Below are positions 1 to 6,215 of a DNA stretch of 64,000 bases, in pieces (the first letter of the stretch is position 1; the number at the start of each line of letters is the position of its first letter). Source of the DNA: Clostridium sp. CX1 (GTDB lineage: Bacteria; Bacillota; Clostridia; Clostridiales; Clostridiaceae). The notes under the pieces are model-generated. The model was given only the letters and a program-made list of their open reading frames with translations. It ran no database searches and was not told the DNA's origin. The position numbers and the translations under genes are program-made. The DNA lies in contig NZ_JAODOO010000003.1 of the NCBI RefSeq assembly GCF_025398335.1, positions 62,001-126,000 on the forward strand, in the 5' to 3' direction.

Positions 1-135
1 GAAAGACAATATAACAGAAATGTTTTAGATAGCAATTTAGAGTTAATTGAAAAAGCTACTGGAAGAACAATAGATAGAGTTTCAAACGAAACTTCTCTAC
101 CAATGAGCGAAAAGAGAAAAGAGAAATACTCTTAA
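1..135 (+). CDS. prdA: D-proline reductase proprotein PrdA, copy 1, C-terminal 44 residues only
   Basis: Frame 1 is open from the window edge and ends in TAA at 133-135. The 44 residues align with the last 46 of the complete PrdA at 6216-8345, sharing a run LIEKATG and the endings PMSEKRKEKYS versus PMSQKRLEKYSTK. It is therefore the tail of an upstream prdA, truncated only by the window. Identity over this tail is clearly lower (roughly half) than between the downstream prdB, prdD and prdF pairs, so the two prdA 3' ends have diverged more than the rest of the duplicated block. The next gene starts 15 bases downstream, so it is in one operon with 151-4535. Confidence 0.93.
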   Translation, partial: ERQYNRNVLDSNLELIEKATGRTIDRVSNETSLPMSEKRKEKYS

Positions 136-150
136 AAGAGGGTAATATAA

Positions 151-411
151 ATGGAATTGAAGTATGGTGATAAAATAATCGAAATGCAGGGAGTCATTGT
201 TGAGGTACACGATGGTTGTGCTGCAATTGACTTAAAAGGCAGATTAGGTTATCTTAAAATACCGCTAAGAATGCTTATAACTGACTATCCTTTAAAAGTA
301 GGACAGGAAGTAGCATTTAGGATGAGCTTTATTGAAGTTTTGTCCGGAGAAGTTAACGAAAAGTATGTGAGTAATTTAGAGAAAAGGAATAGAAAGGAAG
401 GTAATTTATAA
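151..411 (+). CDS. Small conserved prd-operon protein, copy 1
   Basis: An 86-residue soluble protein beginning MELKYGDKIIEMQG with no signal peptide or membrane segment. The paralogue at 8355-8615 is about 85 percent identical. I recall this as the family named after two Clostridium botulinum loci (CBO2463/CBO2479 domain), found between prdA and prdB in proline-reducing clostridia; its role is unknown. Its position between two catalytic subunits suggests an assembly or maturation helper, which is inference only. A Shine-Dalgarno AGAGGGTAAT sits about 8 bases before the ATG. The TAA overlaps the prdB ATG by one base (TAATG), so translational coupling is likely. Confidence 0.85.
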   Translation: MELKYGDKIIEMQGVIVEVHDGCAAIDLKGRLGYLKIPLRMLITDYPLKVGQEVAFRMSFIEVLSGEVNEKYVSNLEKRNRKEGNL

Positions 412-1136
412 TGGATTTAACTGTTGTTAAGGGTTTTCAATCAGAAATATATGTTCCTATAACACCACCACCAGTATGGACTCCAGTTACAAAAGAGTTA
501 AAGGATATGAAAGTAGCAATAGCTACAGCAGCAGGAGTACACTTAAAGTCAGATAAGAGATTTAACTTAGCAGGAGATTTCACTTATAGAACAGTACCAG
601 GAGATACTCCATCAGGAGAACTTATGGTATCACATGGCGGATATGATAACGGAGACGTTAACAAAGATATTAACTGCATGTTCCCAATAGATAGATTAAG
701 GGAAATTGCAGCAGAAGGCTTTATAAAAGAAGTTGCAGAAACTCATATAGGATTTATGGGCGGCGGTGGAAACCAACAAAAATTTAGAGAAGAAACTGGT
801 CCAGCTATCGCTAAGATTTTAAAAGACGAAGGAGTAGATGCAGTATTAATGACTGCTGGATGAGGAACCTGCCACCGCTCTGCAGTATTGGTGCAGAGAG
901 CAATTGAAGAAGCAGGTATACCTACTATAGTTATAGCAGCGTTACCTCCAGTAGTTAAACAAACAGGTACTCCAAGAGCAGTTGCTCCAAGAGTTCCAAT
1001 GGGTGCTAATGCAGGTGCACCACATGACATTGTAATGCAAACTGCAATAGTAAAAGATGCCCTAGAGCAGCTCACAAAGATAACTACTGCAGGAACTATA
1101 GTTCCATTGCCATATGAATATATAGCAAAGGTTTAA
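411..1136 (+). CDS. prdB: D-proline reductase selenoprotein subunit PrdB, copy 1 (UGA 861-863 = Sec)
   Basis: This 241-residue protein is read through an in-frame UGA at 861-863 (Sec151). Upstream is MDLTVVKGFQSEIYVPITPP and downstream GTCHRSAVLVQRA, giving AG-Sec-GTC around the redox centre. Both halves stay in frame and the paralogue at 8615 has the same UGA, so this is a selenoprotein, not a pseudogene. PrdB is the selenocysteine subunit that, with the pyruvoyl group of PrdA, reduces D-proline to 5-aminovalerate. A glycine-rich stretch (MGGGGNQ) precedes the Sec site and the C-terminal half has an ALPPVVKQTG motif. The start overlaps the stop of the upstream small gene. Decoding needs selA, selB, selC and selD, none of which is in this window. 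Confidence 0.96.
869..896 (+). promoter_or_regulatory. SECIS-type hairpin for prdB copy 1
   Basis: Five bases after the Sec UGA (861-863), CTGCcACC (869-876, one bulged C) can pair with GGTGCAG (890-896), leaving a 13-base loop. Bacterial SECIS elements lie inside the coding sequence immediately behind the UGA, as here. The second copy keeps the fold with the outer C-G pair replaced by U-G. Confidence 0.7.
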
Positions 1137-1171
1137 TTAGTAAACTTAGGCTAACTGATAGATTAAAACTT

Positions 1172-1268
1172 ACGTCAGTTGAGGTTTACCTTAGCTGGCG
1201 TTTAGTTAAACCATTGCAAGTTAAAAATTACACAATTTAGTTAACATTAGTAAGTAAATTGTTATAAA
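1172..1268 (+). promoter_or_regulatory. Conserved structured prdB-prdD intergenic element, copy 1
   Basis: Two hairpins lie in the 162-base gap. The first has a 12-bp stem (1172-1183 with 1190-1201) and a 6-base loop. The second has an 8-bp stem (1232-1239 with 1255-1262). TTAACA (1241-1246), 16 bases, TATAAA (1263-1268) could be a sigma-A promoter for prdD-E-F. The first hairpin has no T-run, so it is not a typical terminator. The right arm onward (1195-1336) is identical to the copy-2 gap, whereas the sequence left of the hairpin is not conserved. Possible roles are an internal promoter, RNA processing or stability, or a recombination boundary. Confidence 0.55.
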
Positions 1269-1298
1269 TAAGCAAAATAATAATAGTGTGGTGATGAA

Positions 1299-2060
1299 AT
1301 GGAAAATGAAATAGTAATGAGAAGACTTGTTATAAAGACTTTCCACATAAGAAAAGTAGAATTTGCCACAAAGACTTATATAGAAAATGGTGTACTATAT
1401 ATAAGACAAAATATACATCAGGACTTAGAGGTTAACCAAGAACTTATAAAGGATATTAAGATAAATGTTGTTACACCTAATAATCATAATATCTTTGTAA
1501 ATTCAATAATGGATTTTTCTCCTATAGCTACTAAGGTTTTAGGAAGAATGGGAGAAGGTATAACCCATGTTCTTACAGGAGTAAATGTTATGCTCACTGG
1601 AGTAGATGAAGATGGAGTACAGGTTGCAGAATTTGGTTCATCCGAAGGAATACTAAAAGAGCAAGTTGTATTTGATAGAGCTGGAACTCCAGCAAAGAAT
1701 GACATTTTAATACATGTAGATGTTACACTAAAGTCTGGAAAAGGCACCAGCAGACCTGGTCCTATGGCAGCTCACGAAGTTTCTGACAGAATAATTCAAG
1801 AAATTAGAGATTATCTTAAGAAAGTAAATGGAAGACTATGTGACGAAAAGCATGAATATTTTGATAAGGTTAAACCAGGAAAGAAAAAGGTAGTAATCTT
1901 AAAACAGGTTGCAGGTCAAGGGGCTATGTATGATACAGGATTGTTTGGAAGAGAACCAGGTGGATTTTCAGGCTGTAGATCTATTATAGATATGGGAAAT
2001 GTGCCTATGATAGTAAGCCCAAATGAATATAGAGATGGAGCATTAAGAGCTATGAATTAG
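1299..2060 (+). CDS. prdD: PrdD, PrdA-like protein equivalent to the PrdA large-chain region, copy 1
   Basis: A 253-residue soluble protein. From residue 7 it aligns with PrdA from about residue 260 onward (PrdD IKTFHIRKVEF with PrdA LTRKYFKIENVQF; shared EFGSSEGIL, GKKKVV and GQGAM). It ends DGALRAMN where PrdA reads DGGIHALT just before its cleavage cysteine, so it stops exactly at the PrdA processing point. It lacks the PrdA N-terminal repeats. PrdD is a known component of prd clusters without an established catalytic role. GGTGAT precedes the ATG at suitable spacing. The partner prdE starts 11 bases downstream. Confidence 0.92.
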   Translation: MENEIVMRRLVIKTFHIRKVEFATKTYIENGVLYIRQNIHQDLEVNQELIKDIKINVVTPNNHNIFVNSIMDFSPIATKVLGRMGEGITHVLTGVNVMLTGVDEDGVQVAEFGSSEGILKEQVVFDRAGTPAKNDILIHVDVTLKSGKGTSRPGPMAAHEVSDRIIQEIRDYLKKVNGRLCDEKHEYFDKVKPGKKKVVILKQVAGQGAMYDTGLFGREPGGFSGCRSIIDMGNVPMIVSPNEYRDGALRAMN

Positions 2061-2071
2061 GGGGGATTAAT

Positions 2072-2542
2072 ATGGGAATTGGACCGTCTACAAAGGAAAC
2101 TACCCTGCATCATTTTAGAGATCCTCTTCTTAATGTAGTATCTAATGATGGAGATGTAGACCTTCTAGGAATTATAGTATCAGGAACTCCTCAAGAAAAT
2201 GAAGACAAAGTGTTTTCAGCCCAAAGAGCTGCAGCTTGGATAGAAGCTATGAGAGCTGATGGAGCAATAGTATCTATTGACGGTTGGGGAAATAGTAATA
2301 TAGACTTTGCTACTGCCCTAGAGGAAATAGGAAAAAGGGGAATTCCAGTAGTAGGAATGAGCTTTGTTGGGACACAAGCACAATTTGTAGTTACTAACCA
2401 ATATATGGACACTGTAGTTGACTTTAATAAGTCAATAGAGGGGATTGAAACCGAAGTTGTAGGAGAGAACAATGTTGTTGAGCTAGACGCTAAAAAAGCT
2501 TTAGCTTTCTTAAAGTTAAAAATGAGAAAAAGGGAGGACTAA
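2072..2542 (+). CDS. prdE: PrdE, PrdA-like protein equivalent to the PrdA small (pyruvoyl) chain, copy 1
   Basis: A 156-residue protein beginning MGIGPSTKETTLHHFRDPL, which aligns with PrdA from its cleavage cysteine (CIGPASKECSRHYWREPL). The nucleophilic cysteine that becomes the pyruvoyl group in PrdA is replaced by Gly, so no pyruvoyl group can form by the PrdA mechanism. The conserved core (SGTPQENEDKVF, DGWGNSNIDFA, GMSFVGTQAQFVV) follows the PrdA C-terminal chain. A GGGGGATTA Shine-Dalgarno precedes the ATG. PrdD and PrdE together look like an already separated, pyruvoyl-less PrdA. prdF starts 4 bases after the stop. Confidence 0.92.
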   Translation: MGIGPSTKETTLHHFRDPLLNVVSNDGDVDLLGIIVSGTPQENEDKVFSAQRAAAWIEAMRADGAIVSIDGWGNSNIDFATALEEIGKRGIPVVGMSFVGTQAQFVVTNQYMDTVVDFNKSIEGIETEVVGENNVVELDAKKALAFLKLKMRKRED

Positions 2543-2545
2543 AAA

Positions 2546-3553
2546 ATGAAAAGTTCAAAAACAATATTTGCAATTGATTCACATACAATGGGAGAGCCAA
2601 CAAGAATAGTAGTAGGAGGAGTTCCAAATATTCCAGGAAAAACTATGCCTGAGAAGAAGGCTTACTTAGAAGAAAACTTAGACTGGGTAAGAACAGCTAT
2701 AATGCTTGAGCCAAGAGGACACAATGATATGTTCGGTTCAATAATAACTCAGCCAACTACAGATGAAGCTGACTTAGGAATAATATTCATGGACGGCGGC
2801 GGATACTTAAATATGTGCGGTCATGGTTCAATAGGAGCGTCGACTGTAGCAGTGGAAACAGGAATGGTACCAGTAACAGAGCCTGTAACAAACTTCACAT
2901 TAGAAGCGCCAGCAGGACTTGTAAAAGCTAGTGTAAAGGTTGAGGATGGAAAGGCAAAGGAAGTTACTATAGTAAACGTACCAGCTTTCTTATATAAGAG
3001 AGATGTAGAAGTAGATGTACCTAACGTAGGAAAAGTAACAATGGATATATCCTTTGGAGGAAGCTTCTTTGCAATAGTTAAGGCAGAAAAGCTAGGAATA
3101 GATATATCACCGGCAAATGCTCAAAAGATAATAGAAATAGGAATGGATGTTATAAAGGCTGTAAATGAGCAAGTTGAAATACAACATCCAACACTTCCAC
3201 ATATAAAGACAGTAGACTTATGTGAGATTTATGGACCAGCTAAGAGCGAAGATGCAACAATGCAAAACGCAGTTGTATTTGGTCAAGGACAATTAGACAG
3301 ATCACCATGTGGAACAGGAACAAGTGCAAAATTGGCTACTTTATATGCAAAAGGCGAATTAAAGATGAACGAAGAATTTGTATATGAAAGCATAATACAA
3401 ACAAAATTCAAAGGAAGAGTAATTGGAGAAACTAAAGTCGGAGATTTTGATGCAGTAATTCCTGAAATAACAGGAGCAGCATATATAACAGGACATAATC
3501 AATTCTTTATAGACCCTGAAGACCCAGTTAAATATGGTTTTGTATTAAAATAA
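2546..3553 (+). CDS. prdF: Proline racemase PrdF, copy 1
   Basis: A 335-residue cytosolic racemase of the proline racemase / 4-hydroxyproline epimerase family, full length. It has the DSHTMGEPTR N-terminus and both catalytic cysteines: Cys91 in MCGHGS and Cys255 in SPCGTGTSA. It interconverts L- and D-proline, supplying the D-proline consumed by PrdA/PrdB. AGGGAGGA precedes the ATG. It is nearly identical to the copy at 10760-11767, with a handful of conservative changes. Confidence 0.97.
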   Translation: MKSSKTIFAIDSHTMGEPTRIVVGGVPNIPGKTMPEKKAYLEENLDWVRTAIMLEPRGHNDMFGSIITQPTTDEADLGIIFMDGGGYLNMCGHGSIGASTVAVETGMVPVTEPVTNFTLEAPAGLVKASVKVEDGKAKEVTIVNVPAFLYKRDVEVDVPNVGKVTMDISFGGSFFAIVKAEKLGIDISPANAQKIIEIGMDVIKAVNEQVEIQHPTLPHIKTVDLCEIYGPAKSEDATMQNAVVFGQGQLDRSPCGTGTSAKLATLYAKGELKMNEEFVYESIIQTKFKGRVIGETKVGDFDAVIPEITGAAYITGHNQFFIDPEDPVKYGFVLK

Positions 3554-3650
3554 AAAAATAATTTTCAGAAAATTATTGAAACTTTGTAATGCTTTATATT
3601 AAAATAGAATAAAATAGTAGTATAAACTACTTATTGGATGGAGGGAGCTT

Positions 3651-4535
3651 ATGGTAATTAAAATTGTATTAGGATTGCTCGTGGTAATGACAGTGTATTT
3701 TGCAATAATATTCTTTTCTGATTATGCTAAAGCATCAAAACAGGGAAATATTGAAAAAACAAGTTTCTTTGCATTAGGTGCAGTTGGATTTGTAACAAAT
3801 TTCTTGGATACCCTTGGTATAGGTAGCTTTGCACCTACAACAGCTTTACTTAAGTTTTTTAAGCTAACAAAAGACAGAACTATACCAGGAACCTTGAATG
3901 TAGCTTGTACAATCCCGGTAGTTGTTGAGGCGTTAATATTTATAACAGTAATAAAAGTTGAAACTGTAACTCTATTTGCAATGTTAGCAGCTGCTACATT
4001 AGGAGCATTTATAGGTGCAGGTATTGTTTCAAAGCTTGATGAAAAGAAGGTACAAGTTGGAATGGGAGTAGCTTTACTAATAGTAGCATTGACAATGCTT
4101 GCTAGTCAGTTAAAGCTAATGCCTATAGGAGGAGAAGCTATAGGACTTACAGGTGGAAAACTTATAATTGCAGTAATAGGAAACTTCATTCTAGGAGCTC
4201 TTATGACACTTGGTATAGGGCTATATGCTCCATGTATGGCACTTGTATTTGCACTAGGTATGAGTCCTAAGGTAGCATTCCCTATAATGATGGGATCTTG
4301 TGCATTCCTAATGCCTGTAGCATCAGCTAAGTTTGTTAAAGAAGGTGCTTATGATAGAAAGGCATCCCTTGCTATAACATTATTTGGGGTTGTAGGGGTT
4401 CTTATAGCGGCATATATTGTAAAAGAGCTTCCTCTAAAAGTTTTAACTTGGTTAGTAATAGTGGTTATTATATATACTTCAGGAATGATGTTTAAATCAG
4501 CTAGTAAACCAAAAGAAGTAGAAGCGCAAATGTAA
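3651..4535 (+). CDS. TSUP (TauE/SafE) family transporter, copy 1
   Basis: A 294-residue integral membrane protein with about eight hydrophobic segments and two homologous halves, typical of the TSUP/TauE-SafE family (DUF81). The halves carry NFLDTLGIGSFAP and ALMTLGIGLYAPC. Characterised relatives move sulfite, sulfonates or other small anions; substrate unknown here. Its place as the last gene of both prd copies suggests transport tied to proline reduction, for example of 5-aminovalerate or a sulfur or selenium species, which is inference. A GGAGGGAG site precedes the ATG. It is about 85 percent identical to the copy at 11878-12753 and is followed by a strong terminator. Confidence 0.88.
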   Translation: MVIKIVLGLLVVMTVYFAIIFFSDYAKASKQGNIEKTSFFALGAVGFVTNFLDTLGIGSFAPTTALLKFFKLTKDRTIPGTLNVACTIPVVVEALIFITVIKVETVTLFAMLAAATLGAFIGAGIVSKLDEKKVQVGMGVALLIVALTMLASQLKLMPIGGEAIGLTGGKLIIAVIGNFILGALMTLGIGLYAPCMALVFALGMSPKVAFPIMMGSCAFLMPVASAKFVKEGAYDRKASLAITLFGVVGVLIAAYIVKELPLKVLTWLVIVVIIYTSGMMFKSASKPKEVEAQM

Positions 4536-4546
4536 TTTTTAACATA

Positions 4547-4594
4547 AACAGTCAATAATAGAGAAATTTTCTCCATTATTGACTGTTTTTTTTA
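4547..4594 (+). terminator. Rho-independent terminator of prd copy 1
   Basis: A 14-bp stem (AAACAGTCAATAAT, 4547-4560, with its complement at 4575-4588) is followed by a run of eight or more T. It ends the first prd operon before the sigma-54 promoter of prdC. Confidence 0.9.
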
Positions 4595-4642
4595 TTGAAA
4601 AATTATATATTTTAATTAAATTTAAAATATATAATTAATAGT

Positions 4643-4710
4643 GTCAAGTTTTTGACTCAAGTCGTACTGCAACACACTATAAAGTCGTTGTATGTAATTA
4701 AAAAAACGAC
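4643..4710. promoter_or_regulatory. Candidate upstream activator sites for the sigma-54 promoter
   Basis: The 365-base gap before prdC has inverted repeats 140-210 bases upstream of the sigma-54 promoter: GTCAA-N4-TTGAC (4643-4656), and GTCGT (4684-4688) facing ACGAC (4706-4710). A third GTCGT is at 4661-4665. Sigma-54 promoters need an enhancer-bound activator; in Prd systems this is PrdR, which is not in the window. The sites are candidates by position and symmetry only. Confidence 0.35.
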
Positions 4711-4847
4711 AATGTGTCAGTTATTAGACGTTATATGTCAAAAAATATTACAAAAAATATGAATACTTTCAGGTCTATATAAAAAAACTATACTCGACAA
4801 GCCTTGTATTTGCATATTTTATAAAGTTTTTTTAAATACTATACTTA

Positions 4848-4864
4848 TTGGCATGGAAGTTGCT
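4848..4864 (+). promoter_or_regulatory. Sigma-54 (-24/-12) promoter of prdC-prdA operon
   Basis: TTGGCATGGAAGTTGCT matches the sigma-54 consensus (YTGGCACG-N4-TTGCW): GG at 4850-4851 and GC at 4862-4863 have the obligatory 10 bases between them. Transcription would start near 4875, about 25 bases before the prdC ATG. PrdR, the regulator of proline reductase genes, is a sigma-54-dependent activator, so this fits. The ATG at 4853 lies inside the promoter and cannot be the prdC start. Confidence 0.87.
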
Positions 4865-4900
4865 AATATAATTTATGTAAATAAGAATAGGAGGGATGGT

Positions 4901-6199
4901 ATGGAAAATTTATATAAGTTTCCTCTTAAAATGCATGTAGGAGCACCAGATGTTCCTGTTGTTAAAGAAGGCGAAGAAGTAAAAAGAGGACAATGCATAG
5001 CAGAACCAAATGGTTTAGGAGCAAAAATCCATACTAGTGTATCAGGAAAAGTTTATAAAATCACAGAAGGCGAAATTTTCATAGAAGCGGATAAGAATCA
5101 ATCCGATGAGTATGTGAAGATTAAGGAATGTGACAGTATAGCTGATATTGCTTATGAAGCTGGAATAGTTGGTGCTGGTGGTGCTGGATTTCCAACTCAT
5201 ATTAAATTAAAAACACAGATTCCAGATGGATACATAATTGCAAATTGTGTTGAATGTGAACCTGTACTTAGACATAATGCAAAGTTACTAGAAGAAAATC
5301 CTGGTATAGTGATTAGGGGAATAGAATATGCTATGAAAGCAACTGGAGCTCCAAAAGCTTACATAGGAATAAAAGGAAAAAATAGAAAAGCAGCAGATTC
5401 AGTTAAGGCTGCGTTAAAAGGCAGAACTGATATTGAAGTTAGTGAAGTAAGAAATTTATATCCAATGGGAGAAGAAAGAGCTTTAATAAAAAGCATTTTC
5501 GGAGAGTGGCTTGAGCCTACACAATTACCTGTAGAAGCAAAGTGTGTAGTGTTAAACACAGAAACCCTTGCTAACATAACAAGAGCAGTAGAAGATGGAA
5601 AGCCAGTAATAGATAAGGATTTCACAGTAGCAGGAAAGCTAAATAGTGGAAAAGAGGCACATGTATTCTTCCAAGTTCCAGTGGGAACTACTATAAAGAG
5701 TCTTATAGAAAAGTCTGGTGGAATAGATGGAGAATATGGTGAACTTGTAGTAGGTGGACCATATACAGGAAAATCACAAGAGCTAGATACAGCTATAGTT
5801 ACTAAAGCATCTGGTGGAGGAATAGTTACTATACCACTTCCAGAGTTTAAAGGAAAAATGGGTCTTCTTGTTTGTGCTTGTGCTGCTGATGAGCACAGAT
5901 TAAGAGATGTAGCAAACAAGATGGGATCAGAAGTAGTTTCTGTAGTTAAGTGTAAAAATATAGTAGATGTAAAAGGCGCAATGAAATGTAAAACACCAGG
6001 AGAGTGACCGGGCCAAACAGCTGCAGTTCTGCAGTTAAAGAAAGAAGGAGCAGAAAGAATAATGATAGCTAATTGTAGCGATTGTTCAAATACAGTTATG
6101 AATTGTGCTCCAAAGGCTGGTTTACCTGTATATCATCATACAGACCATGTGTTTAGAACAGTGGATAATCCATTAACTAGAAGATTACATCAGGAATAA
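4901..6199 (+). CDS. prdC: PrdC, RnfC-like selenoprotein electron carrier (UGA 6005-6007 = Sec)
   Basis: A 432-residue protein when the in-frame UGA (Sec369) is read: upstream TPGE, downstream PGQTAAVLQLKKEG, ending NPLTRRLHQE at TAA 6197-6199. It resembles RnfC/NQO1-type proteins, with a sandwich-hybrid N-terminus, GAGGAGFPTHIK at about 91-102 and NCVECEP. PrdC is proposed to feed electrons from NADH to proline reductase. The start is ATG 4901, with AGGAGGG 6-9 bases upstream; the longer frame from 4853 begins inside the sigma-54 promoter. The 3' part has a CSDC pair and other cysteines suited to redox work. prdA follows after 16 bases. Confidence 0.94.
6019..6036 (+). promoter_or_regulatory. 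SECIS-type hairpin for prdC
   Basis: Eleven bases after the UGA (6005-6007), AGCTGCA (6019-6025) pairs with TGCAGTT (6030-6036), closing a GTTC tetraloop about 19 bases from the UGA. The size, distance and a GU in the apical loop resemble known bacterial SECIS elements. SelB recognition is not testable here. Confidence 0.6.
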
Positions 6200-6215
6200 A
6201 AGGAGGTTACTTAAC

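Larger units (their letters stand above)
1..4535 (+). repeat. Tandem duplication of the prd block, copy 1
   Basis: The order prdA, small protein, prdB, prdD, prdE, prdF, TSUP transporter occurs here and again at 8205-12753, with a nearly constant offset of 8.20-8.23 kb. Divergence is uneven. The prdA tail and TSUP genes differ substantially, while prdB, prdD, prdE and prdF are nearly identical, and 142 bp (1195-1336 equals 9397-9538) show no difference. PrdC at 4901-6199 is present only between the copies within this window. The true left end of copy 1 lies outside. Confidence 0.95.

Noticed and set aside
411-863. prdB and prdC (and prdB copy 2) as frameshifted or truncated pseudogenes because of UGA
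   Set aside because: All three UGA codons sit at known selenocysteine positions with the reading frame conserved downstream and hairpins behind them.
743-1075. Antisense ORF over prdB, and similar antisense ORFs over prdD, prdC, prfA and others
   Set aside because: They follow codon-position shadows of conserved plus-strand genes and lack ribosome sites.
1172-1201. prdB-prdD hairpin as a rho-independent terminator
   Set aside because: No T-run follows in either copy, and essential prdD-F genes lie downstream without a clearer promoter.
3558-3580. AATAATTTT-CAG-AAAATTATT after prdF copy 1 as a terminator
   Set aside because: AT-only stem with no T-run, and it is absent from copy 2.
4853-4900. 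Longer PrdC starting at ATG 4853
   Set aside because: That ATG is inside the sigma-54 promoter, upstream of the expected transcript start, and has no ribosome site.
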